From a virus: DNA of 30,035 bases. Below the pieces are notes generated by a model. It did no database searches. It saw only the letters and a list, made by a program, of their open reading frames with translations, and was not told where the DNA came from. This document shows positions 17,368-25,351 of this stretch, in pieces (within the stretch, counting starts at the first letter, position 1; every line of letters begins with the position of its first letter). The stretch lies in the IMG/VR virus record IMGVR_UViG_3300005613_000298, positions 1 through 30,035 of that record. One strand, given 5' to 3'. Made by a program: the position numbers and the translations under genes.

Positions 17368-17520
17368 CTACTTCCCTTGCCCACGATATTTTTTAAAACT
17401 CCGTTTCCTATCTTTATTCATACTACTGACCATTAAGTTTCTACGGCCAATAGAAGTTTTTTTGCCCCTAACACCGCATACTGATTCATGCGTAATAAAA
17501 TTTTTTACTTTAGCTACCAT
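17368..17520 (-). CDS. 50-aa basic protein
   Basis: Very basic: VAKVKNFITHESVCGVRGKK continues with SIGRRNLMVSSMNKDRKRSF and ends KKYRGQGK. ATG at 17520 overlaps the end of the DUF6378-like gene by 11 bases. The compact basic composition suggests nucleic-acid binding or ribosome association, but no family is assigned. I recognise similar short proteins with SVCG-[VL]-RGKKTSIGRR in related marine phages, which supports that it is real. Confidence 0.65.
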   Translation of the reverse strand: MVAKVKNFITHESVCGVRGKKTSIGRRNLMVSSMNKDRKRSFKKYRGQGK

Positions 17521-17812
17521 TTCTTAAAGGGTTTATCCAACTACCATCTTTTTCTGTTAGATTTACCAACTCTGTCATTATAAGCGAATAACCAACCAAG
17601 TCATCAGCACTATCTTGGTGGTCTGATTGATTAATGACACGGCAAGCTTTGAAAGCTACCATCATGGCACAACATTGTGAAGGTGTTAACTTAACTCCCA
17701 AAAGACCGCTCCAAACATGAGACAGTTGTACAAAGAAAGAATCAGGCTTGGAATATGCCTCTCCTTTTGTTTCTAATAATTTAATTATTTCATCAGCTTT
17801 TTTCTGATACAT
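17510..17812 (-). CDS. DUF6378-like protein
   Basis: 100 aa. The layout of the family is visible: an N-terminal helix with ETKGEAYSKPDSFFVQLSHVW, then LGVKLTPSQCCAMMVAFKACR, and the closing SADDLVGYSLIMTEL. Related proteins are frequent in phage early regions and have no proven role. Strong ribosome site AAAAAGGAGAAAAAA. Overlaps the membrane-protein gene before it by 20 bases and the basic 50-aa gene after it by 11. Confidence 0.72.
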   Translation of the reverse strand: MYQKKADEIIKLLETKGEAYSKPDSFFVQLSHVWSGLLGVKLTPSQCCAMMVAFKACRVINQSDHQDSADDLVGYSLIMTELVNLTEKDGSWINPLRNGS

Positions 17813-18029
17813 TTTTTTCTCCTTTTTTATATTTAATTCTAATTATGTATTTTCTTATGATGGCAAAAATCGTTAATACGACTACTTGACACAAAGAAAT
17901 AATCAAAGCGTTATAAATGCCTAAAGATAAAACCACATAAGCAATGAACCAACTTAAAAAGAAATTGATTGGTAAGCCTATAAAAGTATCTAATGTTGCT
18001 TCTTCTAATGCTTTTTTATCAATCTTCAT
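17793..18029 (-). CDS. Two-span membrane protein, DUF7220-like
   Basis: 78 aa from the ATG at 18029; the codon before it is TTG. Charged start KIDKKALEEATLDTFIGLPI, two hydrophobic spans (about residues 15-38, FFLSWFIAYVVLSLGI, and 41-60, ALIISLCQVVVLTIFAII) and a very basic end (RKYIIRIKYKKGEKN). A-T-L-[DN]-x-x-x-G followed by two spans and a basic tail is the DUF7220 pattern. Inner-membrane location is likely; function unknown. It overlaps the prim-pol gene by 11 bases. Confidence 0.68.
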   Translation of the reverse strand: MKIDKKALEEATLDTFIGLPINFFLSWFIAYVVLSLGIYNALIISLCQVVVLTIFAIIRKYIIRIKYKKGEKNVSEKS

Positions 18030-20139
18030 CAAAGTAACTTCTTTCTGTGGCTATGAAAGAAAGTTTTGGTCTGCCACGTCCTCTTTGTTTGCGTTCTTGA
18101 ATATCGCCTGAATTTTGCAGACGTTCCAAAATTTCATTGAGTTGACGTTTAGGAAATGACCTGAAGACTGAGTGACGGTCTAAGTCACGCTTAGATACAC
18201 CTTTCTCTCCTTGCTCCCTAATGAAGCTCAAAACTTCCATCATACTTTTCTCTCCACGTGAACTTGCTACACGTTCACGACACATTTCAACTAATACGGT
18301 ATCATAATAGTTGACGTAGTTACAGCACCACTCAACTGTGGGTAAGTCAATAATCTTTCTTTCCACATCTTGAGCTAAGGTGCATATCAAAGCCAAACGC
18401 ATGGCTTTTTCTCTAGTTCGGGAATATAAAACTTCCAAACCAGTGTTCTCTATGTCCGATTGTTTTTTTACCAGAGTTCTTTCAAAATCTTCTAAATGCT
18501 CTAAGGCTGCAGCATCAAACTGTAATGTAGTCAATTCTGGTGGTCTTGTTTGAGCGTTGTGATTCATTGACTTCCAATCTGGATATTGATGATAACCACG
18601 CAAATCTTGAGCCCAACTTAATATAGTGTGATGTGGGTCTACCGATGGTTTTAATTTTGATGGTACTCTTGCTTGTGTTGATTCAGCCACAATAAATCTA
18701 TTCAAGAAACCATCCTGTACTTGATTGTTGGAAATGGCATCGTAAAAGTTCTTTGGCACTGTCATGCCCATTAAAGTAATTCCGGGATAGTAAATGTTTC
18801 TATCTTCATCGCCCCATTCTTTTGACCTATTAAATTCTGAATATTGGTCAGGACGTAATACGCCATCGCAACGTCCCCAAGACTCCATTAAGATACGCAT
18901 AGCTGACTGAGCCACGTGTTCATCGTTGTCAACTATTTGCTCCATTCTTTTACCAAATTCATCTATTATCACAATATGAGAGGGTTTTCTTGCTAGAGTT
19001 GAGAACACAGCACCAGAGGATGTATAACCAGAACCAGCCAGCATATCTTCTAAGCCGGCTTCGTGCAGAATCTTTTCAATAACCTTTTTACTGTTTTCCT
19101 TACCTTGCCCAGATTTGGCAACATTTAAGAAGAACAGAGAACTAAAGTTATCTATATCTGTCTTATATAAACGAGAACAAAGTACAGAACCTAAGGCCAA
19201 CGCTATTTGTACTGAAAGATATGGTTGTGGCGTTCTTGCCACTTGTTCTGCATATTCCCATACCTTTGATAGTATCCCCGGTGGCTCTAAAATACCATCT
19301 GGTTGGGTAAAATTTTCCTGAGGTTTTTTCCACACCGGAGCTAGATTTTCTGTGAGTTTTCTGTTATCTATCGTGAAGAGAGAGTCAATGATAGTCCGAA
19401 TTTCTTCGTCGTCTAGCGGGGGGACGTAAGTATCATTGACTTGTTTTAATATCCATAGAACCTCTTCTGGTGAGTGTCCCTTAGCTATTAAAGAACCTGC
19501 TACCTGCGTTAGTCTCATATTCCTTGAACCTTCAACAACAGGGGCAAATATTTCTGCATTGCTCTTTAAATCAAAAGGTTTAGCTTTGACGGCATCTTCT
19601 GAAGAGCCTCTAATCTTTTCTACAATGTCTTTTTCTAATATTGGTAAGTCAGATAAGTCGTCAAAGTCAAAGAAGGGGTCAACGTCTGGGGTGTAAACAA
19701 AGCCCGACTCATGTACGGCATAAGGTGCTAGAGCATAAGTAGCAACAATGTCTATTCTTTTCTCTAAAGTAGTTTTACTTTTGTCTGAAACGTAATGTCT
19801 AAAGTTGTGGGTATTTCTGAAGTAATAGTGTTTACCTTTACGGGTAGCTACCTTTACTGGCGTATGTATGTGTTTTTCACACCAATCAACTGCTTCTTGT
19901 GTATCAGCGTCAACGACACAGAAGTTGGTACAGATTAAAGCAGGGTTGACATTCCTTCTTTGTCGAAACCAATTTTCAATCTGTTGTTCTGTTGGTTGTT
20001 GTTTTTGGTATGCTTTCCAAGACCCTATTAAGGGTTGTTTTGTGTCTCGGCTAACTGGTATAACAGACCAACCGTTTTCCCAATATGCCATGGCCTTTTC
20101 TAAAGGCGTACTTTTTTCGTTAATATCATTAGCAAACAT
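18019..20139 (-). CDS. Primase-polymerase / helicase (prim-pol + DUF3987-like ATPase)
   Basis: 706 aa. Residues ~15-150 are a prim-pol domain: V-V-D77-A-D79 for metals, K-G-K-H104-Y-Y and R-I-D130-I-V-A-x-Y-A-L-A-P. A primase C-terminal helical region follows (~200-257, EGSRNMRLTQVAGSLIAKG). The ATPase part has a Walker A-like AKSGQGKE at 341-348 and Walker B IVIIDEF at 389-395; the usual Ser/Thr after GK is Glu here. The last ~80 residues look like a winged helix with a basic GRGRPK end. It should prime and unwind at the fork. AAGGAG lies 7 bases before the ATG; first gene of the minus operon. Confidence 0.85.
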   Translation of the reverse strand: MFANDINEKSTPLEKAMAYWENGWSVIPVSRDTKQPLIGSWKAYQKQQPTEQQIENWFRQRRNVNPALICTNFCVVDADTQEAVDWCEKHIHTPVKVATRKGKHYYFRNTHNFRHYVSDKSKTTLEKRIDIVATYALAPYAVHESGFVYTPDVDPFFDFDDLSDLPILEKDIVEKIRGSSEDAVKAKPFDLKSNAEIFAPVVEGSRNMRLTQVAGSLIAKGHSPEEVLWILKQVNDTYVPPLDDEEIRTIIDSLFTIDNRKLTENLAPVWKKPQENFTQPDGILEPPGILSKVWEYAEQVARTPQPYLSVQIALALGSVLCSRLYKTDIDNFSSLFFLNVAKSGQGKENSKKVIEKILHEAGLEDMLAGSGYTSSGAVFSTLARKPSHIVIIDEFGKRMEQIVDNDEHVAQSAMRILMESWGRCDGVLRPDQYSEFNRSKEWGDEDRNIYYPGITLMGMTVPKNFYDAISNNQVQDGFLNRFIVAESTQARVPSKLKPSVDPHHTILSWAQDLRGYHQYPDWKSMNHNAQTRPPELTTLQFDAAALEHLEDFERTLVKKQSDIENTGLEVLYSRTREKAMRLALICTLAQDVERKIIDLPTVEWCCNYVNYYDTVLVEMCRERVASSRGEKSMMEVLSFIREQGEKGVSKRDLDRHSVFRSFPKRQLNEILERLQNSGDIQERKQRGRGRPKLSFIATERSYFDED

Positions 20140-20233
20140 AAATCTCCTTTTGCTTGTATAATGTTATGTTGATATACTAGCAAATATAATTTATTCTAAT
20201 ATAATAAATTTGTAAACCTAAATGGAGTTTTGA
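20140..20233. promoter_or_regulatory. Divergent promoter region
   Basis: 94 bases between the prim-pol gene (minus) and the recombination operon (plus), almost entirely A and T. Plus strand: TGATATACT extended -10 at 20170-20178 with TTGCTT 17 bases before its hexamer (20150-20155). Minus strand: TTTACA (20216-20211) with poorly matching -10 candidates. Both flanking genes have good ribosome sites. Confidence 0.55.
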
Positions 20234-20827
20234 ATGGGATTAATTTTAAAAGAAGCAGTCAATGAGATTGCTAATTTGTCTTCACAAGACAAAATAAATA
20301 TTCGTGGAAAACTATATACACCCGTAGATAAAAGGGTGCAAATGTTTCGTAAACACTTTGGTGAAATGGGTGCAATAAAAACCAAAATATTGCATTGCGA
20401 TGACACTGTTGTCAGAGTTGTTGCCAAAGTAAGTGTCGCTTATGAAAGTGCATGGCATTGTATTGGTACAGGATTTGCTGAAGAATACCGCCAGTCTGGA
20501 CCTGTCAATAAAACCTCTGCTTTAGAGAATGCTGAAACATCAGCCATAGGTCGGGCTCTAGCATCCTGTGGTCTTGGTGGTGGTGAGTATGCCTCAGCCT
20601 TTGAAGTAGATAACGCAATTAACAACAAGCCCGAAGCTCCCAATCCGGCTGTCGACCTTATTACTCCAGCAAAAAAAGCTCAGTCGGTGGAGGAGCTTCA
20701 CTCAATATGGGAAGCAAACAAAGAACAATTGGAACTCTTAAAAGAGAGTAATAAGAAGGCTTACGATGTCTTGGTAAAAGATTTTGTAAGTTTGAGAAAG
20801 AAGCTTGAAAATAAGGAGGACTTATGA
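20234..20827 (+). CDS. Single-strand annealing-type recombination protein (Rad52/DdrA/ERF-like)
   Basis: 197 aa. The core (residues ~20-125) has KLYTPVDKRVQMFRKHFGE, a beta region with VVRVVAKVSV, then GTGFAEEYRQSGPVNKTSAL and ENAETSAIGRALASCGL. The E-N-A-E-T-S-A-I-G-R-A-L-A block is shared by phage annealing proteins related to DdrA/Rad52 and ERF. The C-terminal ~60 residues are a charged helix. It probably binds ssDNA from the exonuclease encoded 1 kb downstream. First gene of the plus early operon; GGAG site; ends in an ATGA overlap. Confidence 0.72.
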   Translation: MGLILKEAVNEIANLSSQDKINIRGKLYTPVDKRVQMFRKHFGEMGAIKTKILHCDDTVVRVVAKVSVAYESAWHCIGTGFAEEYRQSGPVNKTSALENAETSAIGRALASCGLGGGEYASAFEVDNAINNKPEAPNPAVDLITPAKKAQSVEELHSIWEANKEQLELLKESNKKAYDVLVKDFVSLRKKLENKEDL

Positions 20828-21315
20828 GCTTTGATACAGAAAGTATGCTGGATGGTGCCGATAAGGCATATCCTGAAATGATGCCTTCTGGTTGGTACAC
20901 CGCTGAAATCAAAGATACCAGCGAAAGACCAACTAAGAAAGGAGATGGTAAGTATATCAATATGAAATTTTTGATAACTGGTCCTAAATACAAGGGCAAG
21001 TTTATTTGGAAAATGATTCATCATGGTAACAAATCTACTGCGGCAGTTGATATTGCCAAAGAACAGATGGGTGCTATTAGTAAAGCTACTGGCATTGCTG
21101 TTTGGAATTCAGAAGAGGTTACTAATGATGCAGGGGATAAAGTAGTTCATTTCCCCGATTTCATAGGTAAGGGGCTCTATATAAGAGTCGGGGTTAAGAA
21201 GGGAACTAATGGATACAAAGACCGTGAAGAGGTTTATGAATTCCAATCTTTGATGAATCCCCCCTCTGAGCCTACTCCTGTGCCTGTGGCTGGTCAGAAA
21301 CCTGACTGGGCATAA
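20824..21315 (+). CDS. DUF669 protein, probable ssDNA-binding factor
   Basis: 163 aa. Matches the DUF669 layout: PSGWYTAEIKDTSERPTKKG, then GKYINMKFLITG, YKGKFIWKMIHHG, and a helix with AVDIAKEQMGAISKATGI. A second beta stretch (KGLYIRVGVKKG) and a Pro-rich acidic-type tail ending KPDWA complete it. DUF669 proteins sit in phage replication operons, and an SSB-like role is inferred from context and the flexible tail. Ribosome site AAGGAGGAC; the start overlaps the stop of the annealing protein. Confidence 0.82.
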   Translation: MSFDTESMLDGADKAYPEMMPSGWYTAEIKDTSERPTKKGDGKYINMKFLITGPKYKGKFIWKMIHHGNKSTAAVDIAKEQMGAISKATGIAVWNSEEVTNDAGDKVVHFPDFIGKGLYIRVGVKKGTNGYKDREEVYEFQSLMNPPSEPTPVPVAGQKPDWA

Positions 21316-21357
21316 AAAGATGTTGGGGTTGGAGTTAAAAATGTTTAGAATGGGAAT

Positions 21358-21600
21358 ATGTACGCTTTACGCAGTTTTCTTGTTTGTAGCTCTGACCCCT
21401 CTTCTGGTGAAACCAAAGAGGTGGATATCATTTATGCTGAAAATTGGCATGATGCTGAAGCCACCTTATTGGCCACCAAGGAATCAGATTTTGAATACAT
21501 TGATACTGAGGTAGAAGTTATTGATGAAAAACAAACAGAAAAGTCGAGTGTATTCTTTTATAGACCAATCGAGTCAAAAGAAAGACGTACTATACATTAA
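21358..21600 (+). CDS. Small acidic hypothetical protein
   Basis: 80 aa. An in-frame stop at 21346 makes ATG 21358 the first start. Starts YALRSFLVCSSDPSSGETKE, continues as alternating beta/helix with an acidic stretch (ESDFEYIDTEVEVIDEKQTE). No family recognised. Its last 77 bases overlap the next gene. The competing frame 21320-21514 gives a composition unlike its neighbours. Confidence 0.55.
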   Translation: MYALRSFLVCSSDPSSGETKEVDIIYAENWHDAEATLLATKESDFEYIDTEVEVIDEKQTEKSSVFFYRPIESKERRTIH

Positions 21601-21811
21601 CATCGACACCCCTGAAAAACGTATGACTTACGATGGTGATAAAGAACACTTTGGTAGTGTTATCTTGCCATGGCTAAGGAAATACAAGATGCCTGTCTAT
21701 AATTTTAACCTTACAGAAAAAGAGAATATTTTGAACTTTGTTGATGAGCATGGTTGGGTAGCACCCATCGTAATGACATCAGACTATTTATATGAGGAGA
21801 TACCGTTTTGA
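21524..21811 (+). CDS. Small hypothetical protein overlapping its neighbour
   Basis: 95 aa from ATG 21524; a TTG precedes it. Coherent coding part begins at KKDVLYINIDTPEKR and continues DGDKEHFGSVILPWLRKYKM, NFVDEHGWVAPIVM. Its first 26 codons lie in the other frame of the preceding gene, so the true start or a frameshift between the two deserves attention. The TGA overlaps the TTG start of the exonuclease (TTGA). Function unknown. Confidence 0.55.
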   Translation: MKNKQKSRVYSFIDQSSQKKDVLYINIDTPEKRMTYDGDKEHFGSVILPWLRKYKMPVYNFNLTEKENILNFVDEHGWVAPIVMTSDYLYEEIPF

Positions 21812-22593
21812 AACTAGGATTAGTAACAAATAGTAATAAAGAATACCACGAAGGTGATGGGTTATCTTCATCGCAATTGCGGGAGATTAACAAATCAACA
21901 TTACACGCCGTTCATAGGAGACAGATACAACCAACTAAAGCGTTAGAATTTGGTTCAGCCGCCCATAAATGGATTTTAGAAGAAGAAGATTTTTACAGTG
22001 AATTTGCTGTTATGCAAATATCTAGGCGAACTAAAGCTGGCAAAGAGAAAGCTGAAGAGTTGGCCTCTCAAGATATTGTTGTTATCACAGACGATGACTT
22101 TGAAAAGATACAAGGCATGAAACAAGCTTTGGTACCAGAAGCCTTAGACTTGTTAAATGGTGCTGTCGTTGAACAATCGGTTTATTGGGATAAAGACGAT
22201 GTCTTGTGTAAATGTCGTCCTGATGCTATGCAAGTTAAAACAGAGTTTGACCAAAATTCTGTTGCTTTAATTGATTACAAAACAACGCAGAGTTGTGAGC
22301 CTAAAGAGTTCATGCGTAGTTGTCGTAATTACCAATACGAAATGCAACTTGCTTGGTACGTTGAAGGTCTTAAGTCAATCAATTATCAAGTAAACGATAT
22401 TTATATTATTGCCCAAGAAAAAGTGTTTCCGTTTGCCAATAAAGTTTATAAGTTGACGGATGCAACCATACAATCTGGTCATTTTAATAACCAAGAAGCT
22501 TTTGCTAAATACAAAAGATATTTGAAGACTGAGGTACCTGAGTGTTACAACACACCTAATGTGTTGACTTTGGATTATGAGTCATTTCAATAA
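21808..22593 (+). CDS. RecE/Exo VIII-type PD-(D/E)XK exonuclease
   Basis: 261 aa from a TTG start chosen because GAGGAG lies 8 bases upstream and it overlaps the preceding stop. Core motifs: EFGSAAHKWI near residue 48-56, E122 in VEQSVYW, RPD139, then D156-Y-K158-T (LIDYKTT) and NYQYEMQLAWYVEGL (Q180). This is the DUF3799/Exo VIII C-terminal nuclease pattern. It should resect double-stranded ends to give ssDNA for the annealing protein in the same operon, a RecET-like pair. Confidence 0.82.
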   Translation: MKLGLVTNSNKEYHEGDGLSSSQLREINKSTLHAVHRRQIQPTKALEFGSAAHKWILEEEDFYSEFAVMQISRRTKAGKEKAEELASQDIVVITDDDFEKIQGMKQALVPEALDLLNGAVVEQSVYWDKDDVLCKCRPDAMQVKTEFDQNSVALIDYKTTQSCEPKEFMRSCRNYQYEMQLAWYVEGLKSINYQVNDIYIIAQEKVFPFANKVYKLTDATIQSGHFNNQEAFAKYKRYLKTEVPECYNTPNVLTLDYESFQ

Positions 22594-23020
22594 AAAACAA
22601 TTTGCCGAAGATTTAGCCAGAGGGCAAGACAATGAAAAACGTATTGCCCAAATTATTAAGAAAAAATATCCTTATGCCCGAACAATAATCAGAGATGGTT
22701 ATTTTAAGGCATGGGATATTAAGGTGGAAAATCCTGATACTACTGTTGAAGTCAAACAAGACGATAGAGCCAAAGAGACTGGTAATTTAATATTTGAAAC
22801 AGAGATGGAAGGCAAACCATCTGGTATCACAACAACAAAAGCTGAATGGTGGGTCCAGACAGTGGCCGATAAAGATTATTGGTTCAGCGTTGAAGAGCTA
22901 AGAGAATTTTTGTCAAAGTATCCAATAGTCAAAAGAAAGATGAAGGGTGGTCTAACTGGTAGATGTCATCTAGTGCCAATTAATCATATAGAGGCTTATC
23001 TACAATCCCGCCAGACTTAA
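22577..23020 (+). CDS. PD-(D/E)XK endonuclease (resolvase-like)
   Basis: 147 aa. Nuclease core: E20 in an N-terminal helix, W-D47 (FKAWDIKV) and E58-V-K60 (TTVEVKQD), followed by GNLIFETEMEGKPSGITTTK and EWWVQ. The SGI-x-T-T-K-A segment is typical of phage and archaeal Hjc-like nucleases that act on branched DNA; specificity is inferred. It overlaps the exonuclease by 17 bases and is the last gene of the plus operon. Its final 41 bases are antisense to the end of the gene coming from the right. Confidence 0.75.
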   Translation: MSHFNKKQFAEDLARGQDNEKRIAQIIKKKYPYARTIIRDGYFKAWDIKVENPDTTVEVKQDDRAKETGNLIFETEMEGKPSGITTTKAEWWVQTVADKDYWFSVEELREFLSKYPIVKRKMKGGLTGRCHLVPINHIEAYLQSRQT

Positions 23021-23498
23021 AGCCCATTTCCATTTGCCCTTTGATAAGAGCCTCTACTTGTTTTTCAATGTCCAAAATTTGGTCATCTAAAACACTTTCT
23101 CTTTTCTTGGCTTTGAGGTAAGATTTTCTACCCGCCCCAACAGCGTCTTGATTTCTGGCTGCAATATTTTTAATTTTAATGCGTTCTTTACCCAATTCGT
23201 TTATGATGTTCTCAAGGTCGGCCATTTGTTTTTTCACGTCTGGCGGTAAATTTTTTATCATTTGTTCTTTGGCTCTTGCTTTTCTACGAACATCACTAAA
23301 TTTTTGGGCCAAGTCTTCGCCCTTTTTAACTGTTTTCAACAATTTAGCTGGTGCACCAACACCAAACATACTTGATATTAATAGTCCGGTGTCTATAGGG
23401 TCTTGCGGGTCATAAATGACATCTGTCAAATCTTTTACTGTGAGCTCACCTCTTTCGAACATTCCTTTTATATCTTCTATTTCTTGTAAAATATCCAT
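22980..23498 (-). CDS. Virion-type hypothetical protein with GG-x-VDKPLY tag
   Basis: 172 aa. Helical N-terminus (DILQEIEDIKGMFERGELTV), a short SSMFGVGAPAKLLK segment, then a long charged coiled coil (~70-155) and the C-terminal KSGGIVDKPLYD. The tag is nearly the same as that of the 615-aa protein encoded upstream, with which it shares a TAATG overlap. Related tags are seen at ends of internal virion proteins in marine phages. The location away from the late genes and on the other strand is unusual. Confidence 0.62.
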   Translation of the reverse strand: MDILQEIEDIKGMFERGELTVKDLTDVIYDPQDPIDTGLLISSMFGVGAPAKLLKTVKKGEDLAQKFSDVRRKARAKEQMIKNLPPDVKKQMADLENIINELGKERIKIKNIAARNQDAVGAGRKSYLKAKKRESVLDDQILDIEKQVEALIKGQMEMGFKSGGIVDKPLYD

Positions 23499-25345
23499 TA
23501 AAAATCTCTTTGGTATAAGGGTTTATCGACAAAGCCGCCTGCTTTAAAAGCTGGCAAACCTTCTTCTTTTAGTTTTTTTATCATTTCTGGGGTAAATTCT
23601 AAAATGTATTCGGTTCTTTCTTTGTAATTTGGTCTTTCAAATTTAATGCTTTCAACGACATCGTCCAGTTGTGAAGTGCCACTTATGGCTGGTGACTCGA
23701 AGTTGTCCAATATGTTTTTAAGAAAAAGGCTGAAGTTGTACATACTATCACGAAAGCTTTCATTAGGTTCACGAATATTATATTGCTTCACAGGAATAGA
23801 AATTTCGGTAATTACTTCATTACCCATTTTGGGGTGTACTTCATACACATAATTACGACCCCCTTCGCCAAGTTCAGATTTTGGACCAACTTTTGCAGGA
23901 ACAAATTGCAAATCGTATTTATTTATTGAAGTCACGCCCTTACCAGTTTTATAATTGCCGCCATATTTGTTAGCTATCTTTTTTAAATACCTTGGTATCT
24001 TTTCATCGTATAGTCTAGTAATCGCAAATTGTATTTTTTCATCTGCACCCGGAGATTCTCTGCGTATAACATCAATAGCCTCTGGGGTTGATATGCCATC
24101 TAAGTTCTTCTTAACAGCATCATCAATCATATCTTTAATCATCATTTCTTCGTAATTTTTAGGGAATGGTCCTTTTGGAATATCTGATTTTGATTTAAAT
24201 ACAAAACCACCTGATTCGGGTATAAAACTTATATTATCATCCGCAGTTTCTTGTCTAACCTTTCTAATAATTGCGTCTCTTTCTTTCATTAAAGAATCAA
24301 CTTTTTCAATGTAATTATTTTTTTCTTGCACTGTTTTTTTGTATTCCTCTGGGTATAATCCAGCATCCAGCATTTCATCCAATTCTTTTAGTTTTGTATA
24401 ATTTGCATCCATTTCAATATTCTTTTCTTTTATTTGTTTTACTTCATCGGCATATTTGGTGCTAAATTCATCTACTAATTTTTGGTCTTGATAGCTGCCC
24501 TTGGCTCGACCATGCAGTTGCGATTGTATTCTCTCAGCAGAAAGAATTTTTTTACCATCTACATTTTTTACACTAGCTCCCATATTGGCATAAACACTCT
24601 TACCATAATGAGTGTCATCATAGCCTCTTGCTAAAGGGTTACGATAAACTTTTTCATAGTAGTCTTTACCACCACCAGAGGCATAGGTTTGATACTTGTT
24701 CGGACTTGTTGCTAAGTAAGGATTTGTGACGACTAAATTTCTACGGATTAAGTTTTCCAATTCTCCCAAAGCAATGCTGTCACCAACATTTTCTCTGTCT
24801 TTAAAGCCACTCATCTGGATAACTCTTATCTCTTCGTCCTTAACACCTCTTTGTTTAAAAAAGTTTTCTATATCACCTGTTTTGATTCTTTGGTTAGGAT
24901 TTATTTTAGGGTCATTTAAAACTTCCAAAGATTTCAAAGTTAATACACTTTTGTCGGGCAGAGAAGCTAAACCTCTTTTTAAAGCTTTTATTCCTGCGGC
25001 TGTACTAGCAGCGGCTGTTCCTACAATTGGTGCTGTGCCTGAACCTTCTAAAGTTGCCATAGCTATATTACCTAAACGGGGCAAGCCTTCGGTTTCAGCA
25101 GCTCTCTGGCTGTATTCGACTGCACCTATACCAGATAGCGTTTCACCAACTACTGGTGTAGCGTAAAGCAACATCTGAGTTTGCAAGGGTAGTTCTTCAA
25201 ATCGTGCATAGGCCTCACGCTCTTTGCCTTGGTCTAAAAGATTTTTTATTTCTTGTGCACCCTGAACTGTTTCGACAGAAGCACGAGCCACATTGCGTGG
25301 ATTGGTAATATCAAGTTGGTTTAAAAGCTCAAAAACATTAGCCAT
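23498..25345 (-). CDS. Large moron-like protein, polyvalent/ejection-protein type
   Basis: 615 aa from ATG 25345; a GTG at 25360 gives 620 aa but lies inside the putative -10. Residues ~55-75 (PLQTQMLLYATPVVGETLSG) and the following Gly/Ala stretch resemble N-termini of phage internal proteins. Around 255-285, NVDGKKILSAERIQSQLHG matches, from memory, a domain of very large phage proteins with V-D-G-K-K-x-L-x-x-E-x-I-Q-S-x-x-H. A coiled coil (~295-370), PFPKNYEEMMIKDMIDDA, IPRYLKKIANKYGG and YILEFTPEMIKKLKEEG follow, and the end is KAGGFVDKPLYQRDF. Enzyme activity cannot be read from this. It may be co-injected with DNA, as polyvalent proteins are. Confidence 0.65.
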   Translation of the reverse strand: MANVFELLNQLDITNPRNVARASVETVQGAQEIKNLLDQGKEREAYARFEELPLQTQMLLYATPVVGETLSGIGAVEYSQRAAETEGLPRLGNIAMATLEGSGTAPIVGTAAASTAAGIKALKRGLASLPDKSVLTLKSLEVLNDPKINPNQRIKTGDIENFFKQRGVKDEEIRVIQMSGFKDRENVGDSIALGELENLIRRNLVVTNPYLATSPNKYQTYASGGGKDYYEKVYRNPLARGYDDTHYGKSVYANMGASVKNVDGKKILSAERIQSQLHGRAKGSYQDQKLVDEFSTKYADEVKQIKEKNIEMDANYTKLKELDEMLDAGLYPEEYKKTVQEKNNYIEKVDSLMKERDAIIRKVRQETADDNISFIPESGGFVFKSKSDIPKGPFPKNYEEMMIKDMIDDAVKKNLDGISTPEAIDVIRRESPGADEKIQFAITRLYDEKIPRYLKKIANKYGGNYKTGKGVTSINKYDLQFVPAKVGPKSELGEGGRNYVYEVHPKMGNEVITEISIPVKQYNIREPNESFRDSMYNFSLFLKNILDNFESPAISGTSQLDDVVESIKFERPNYKERTEYILEFTPEMIKKLKEEGLPAFKAGGFVDKPLYQRDF

Positions 25346-25351
25346 AGGCTG

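Noticed and set aside
21320-21514. 64-codon frame before the 80-aa gene
   Set aside because: Overlaps the 80-aa frame in full, Met/Leu/Pro-rich composition unlike neighbours; the 80-aa frame reads as an ordinary acidic protein.
24726-25166. 146-codon plus-strand frame opposite the 615-aa gene
   Set aside because: Antisense to a gene with recognisable motifs; composition typical of a complement shadow.
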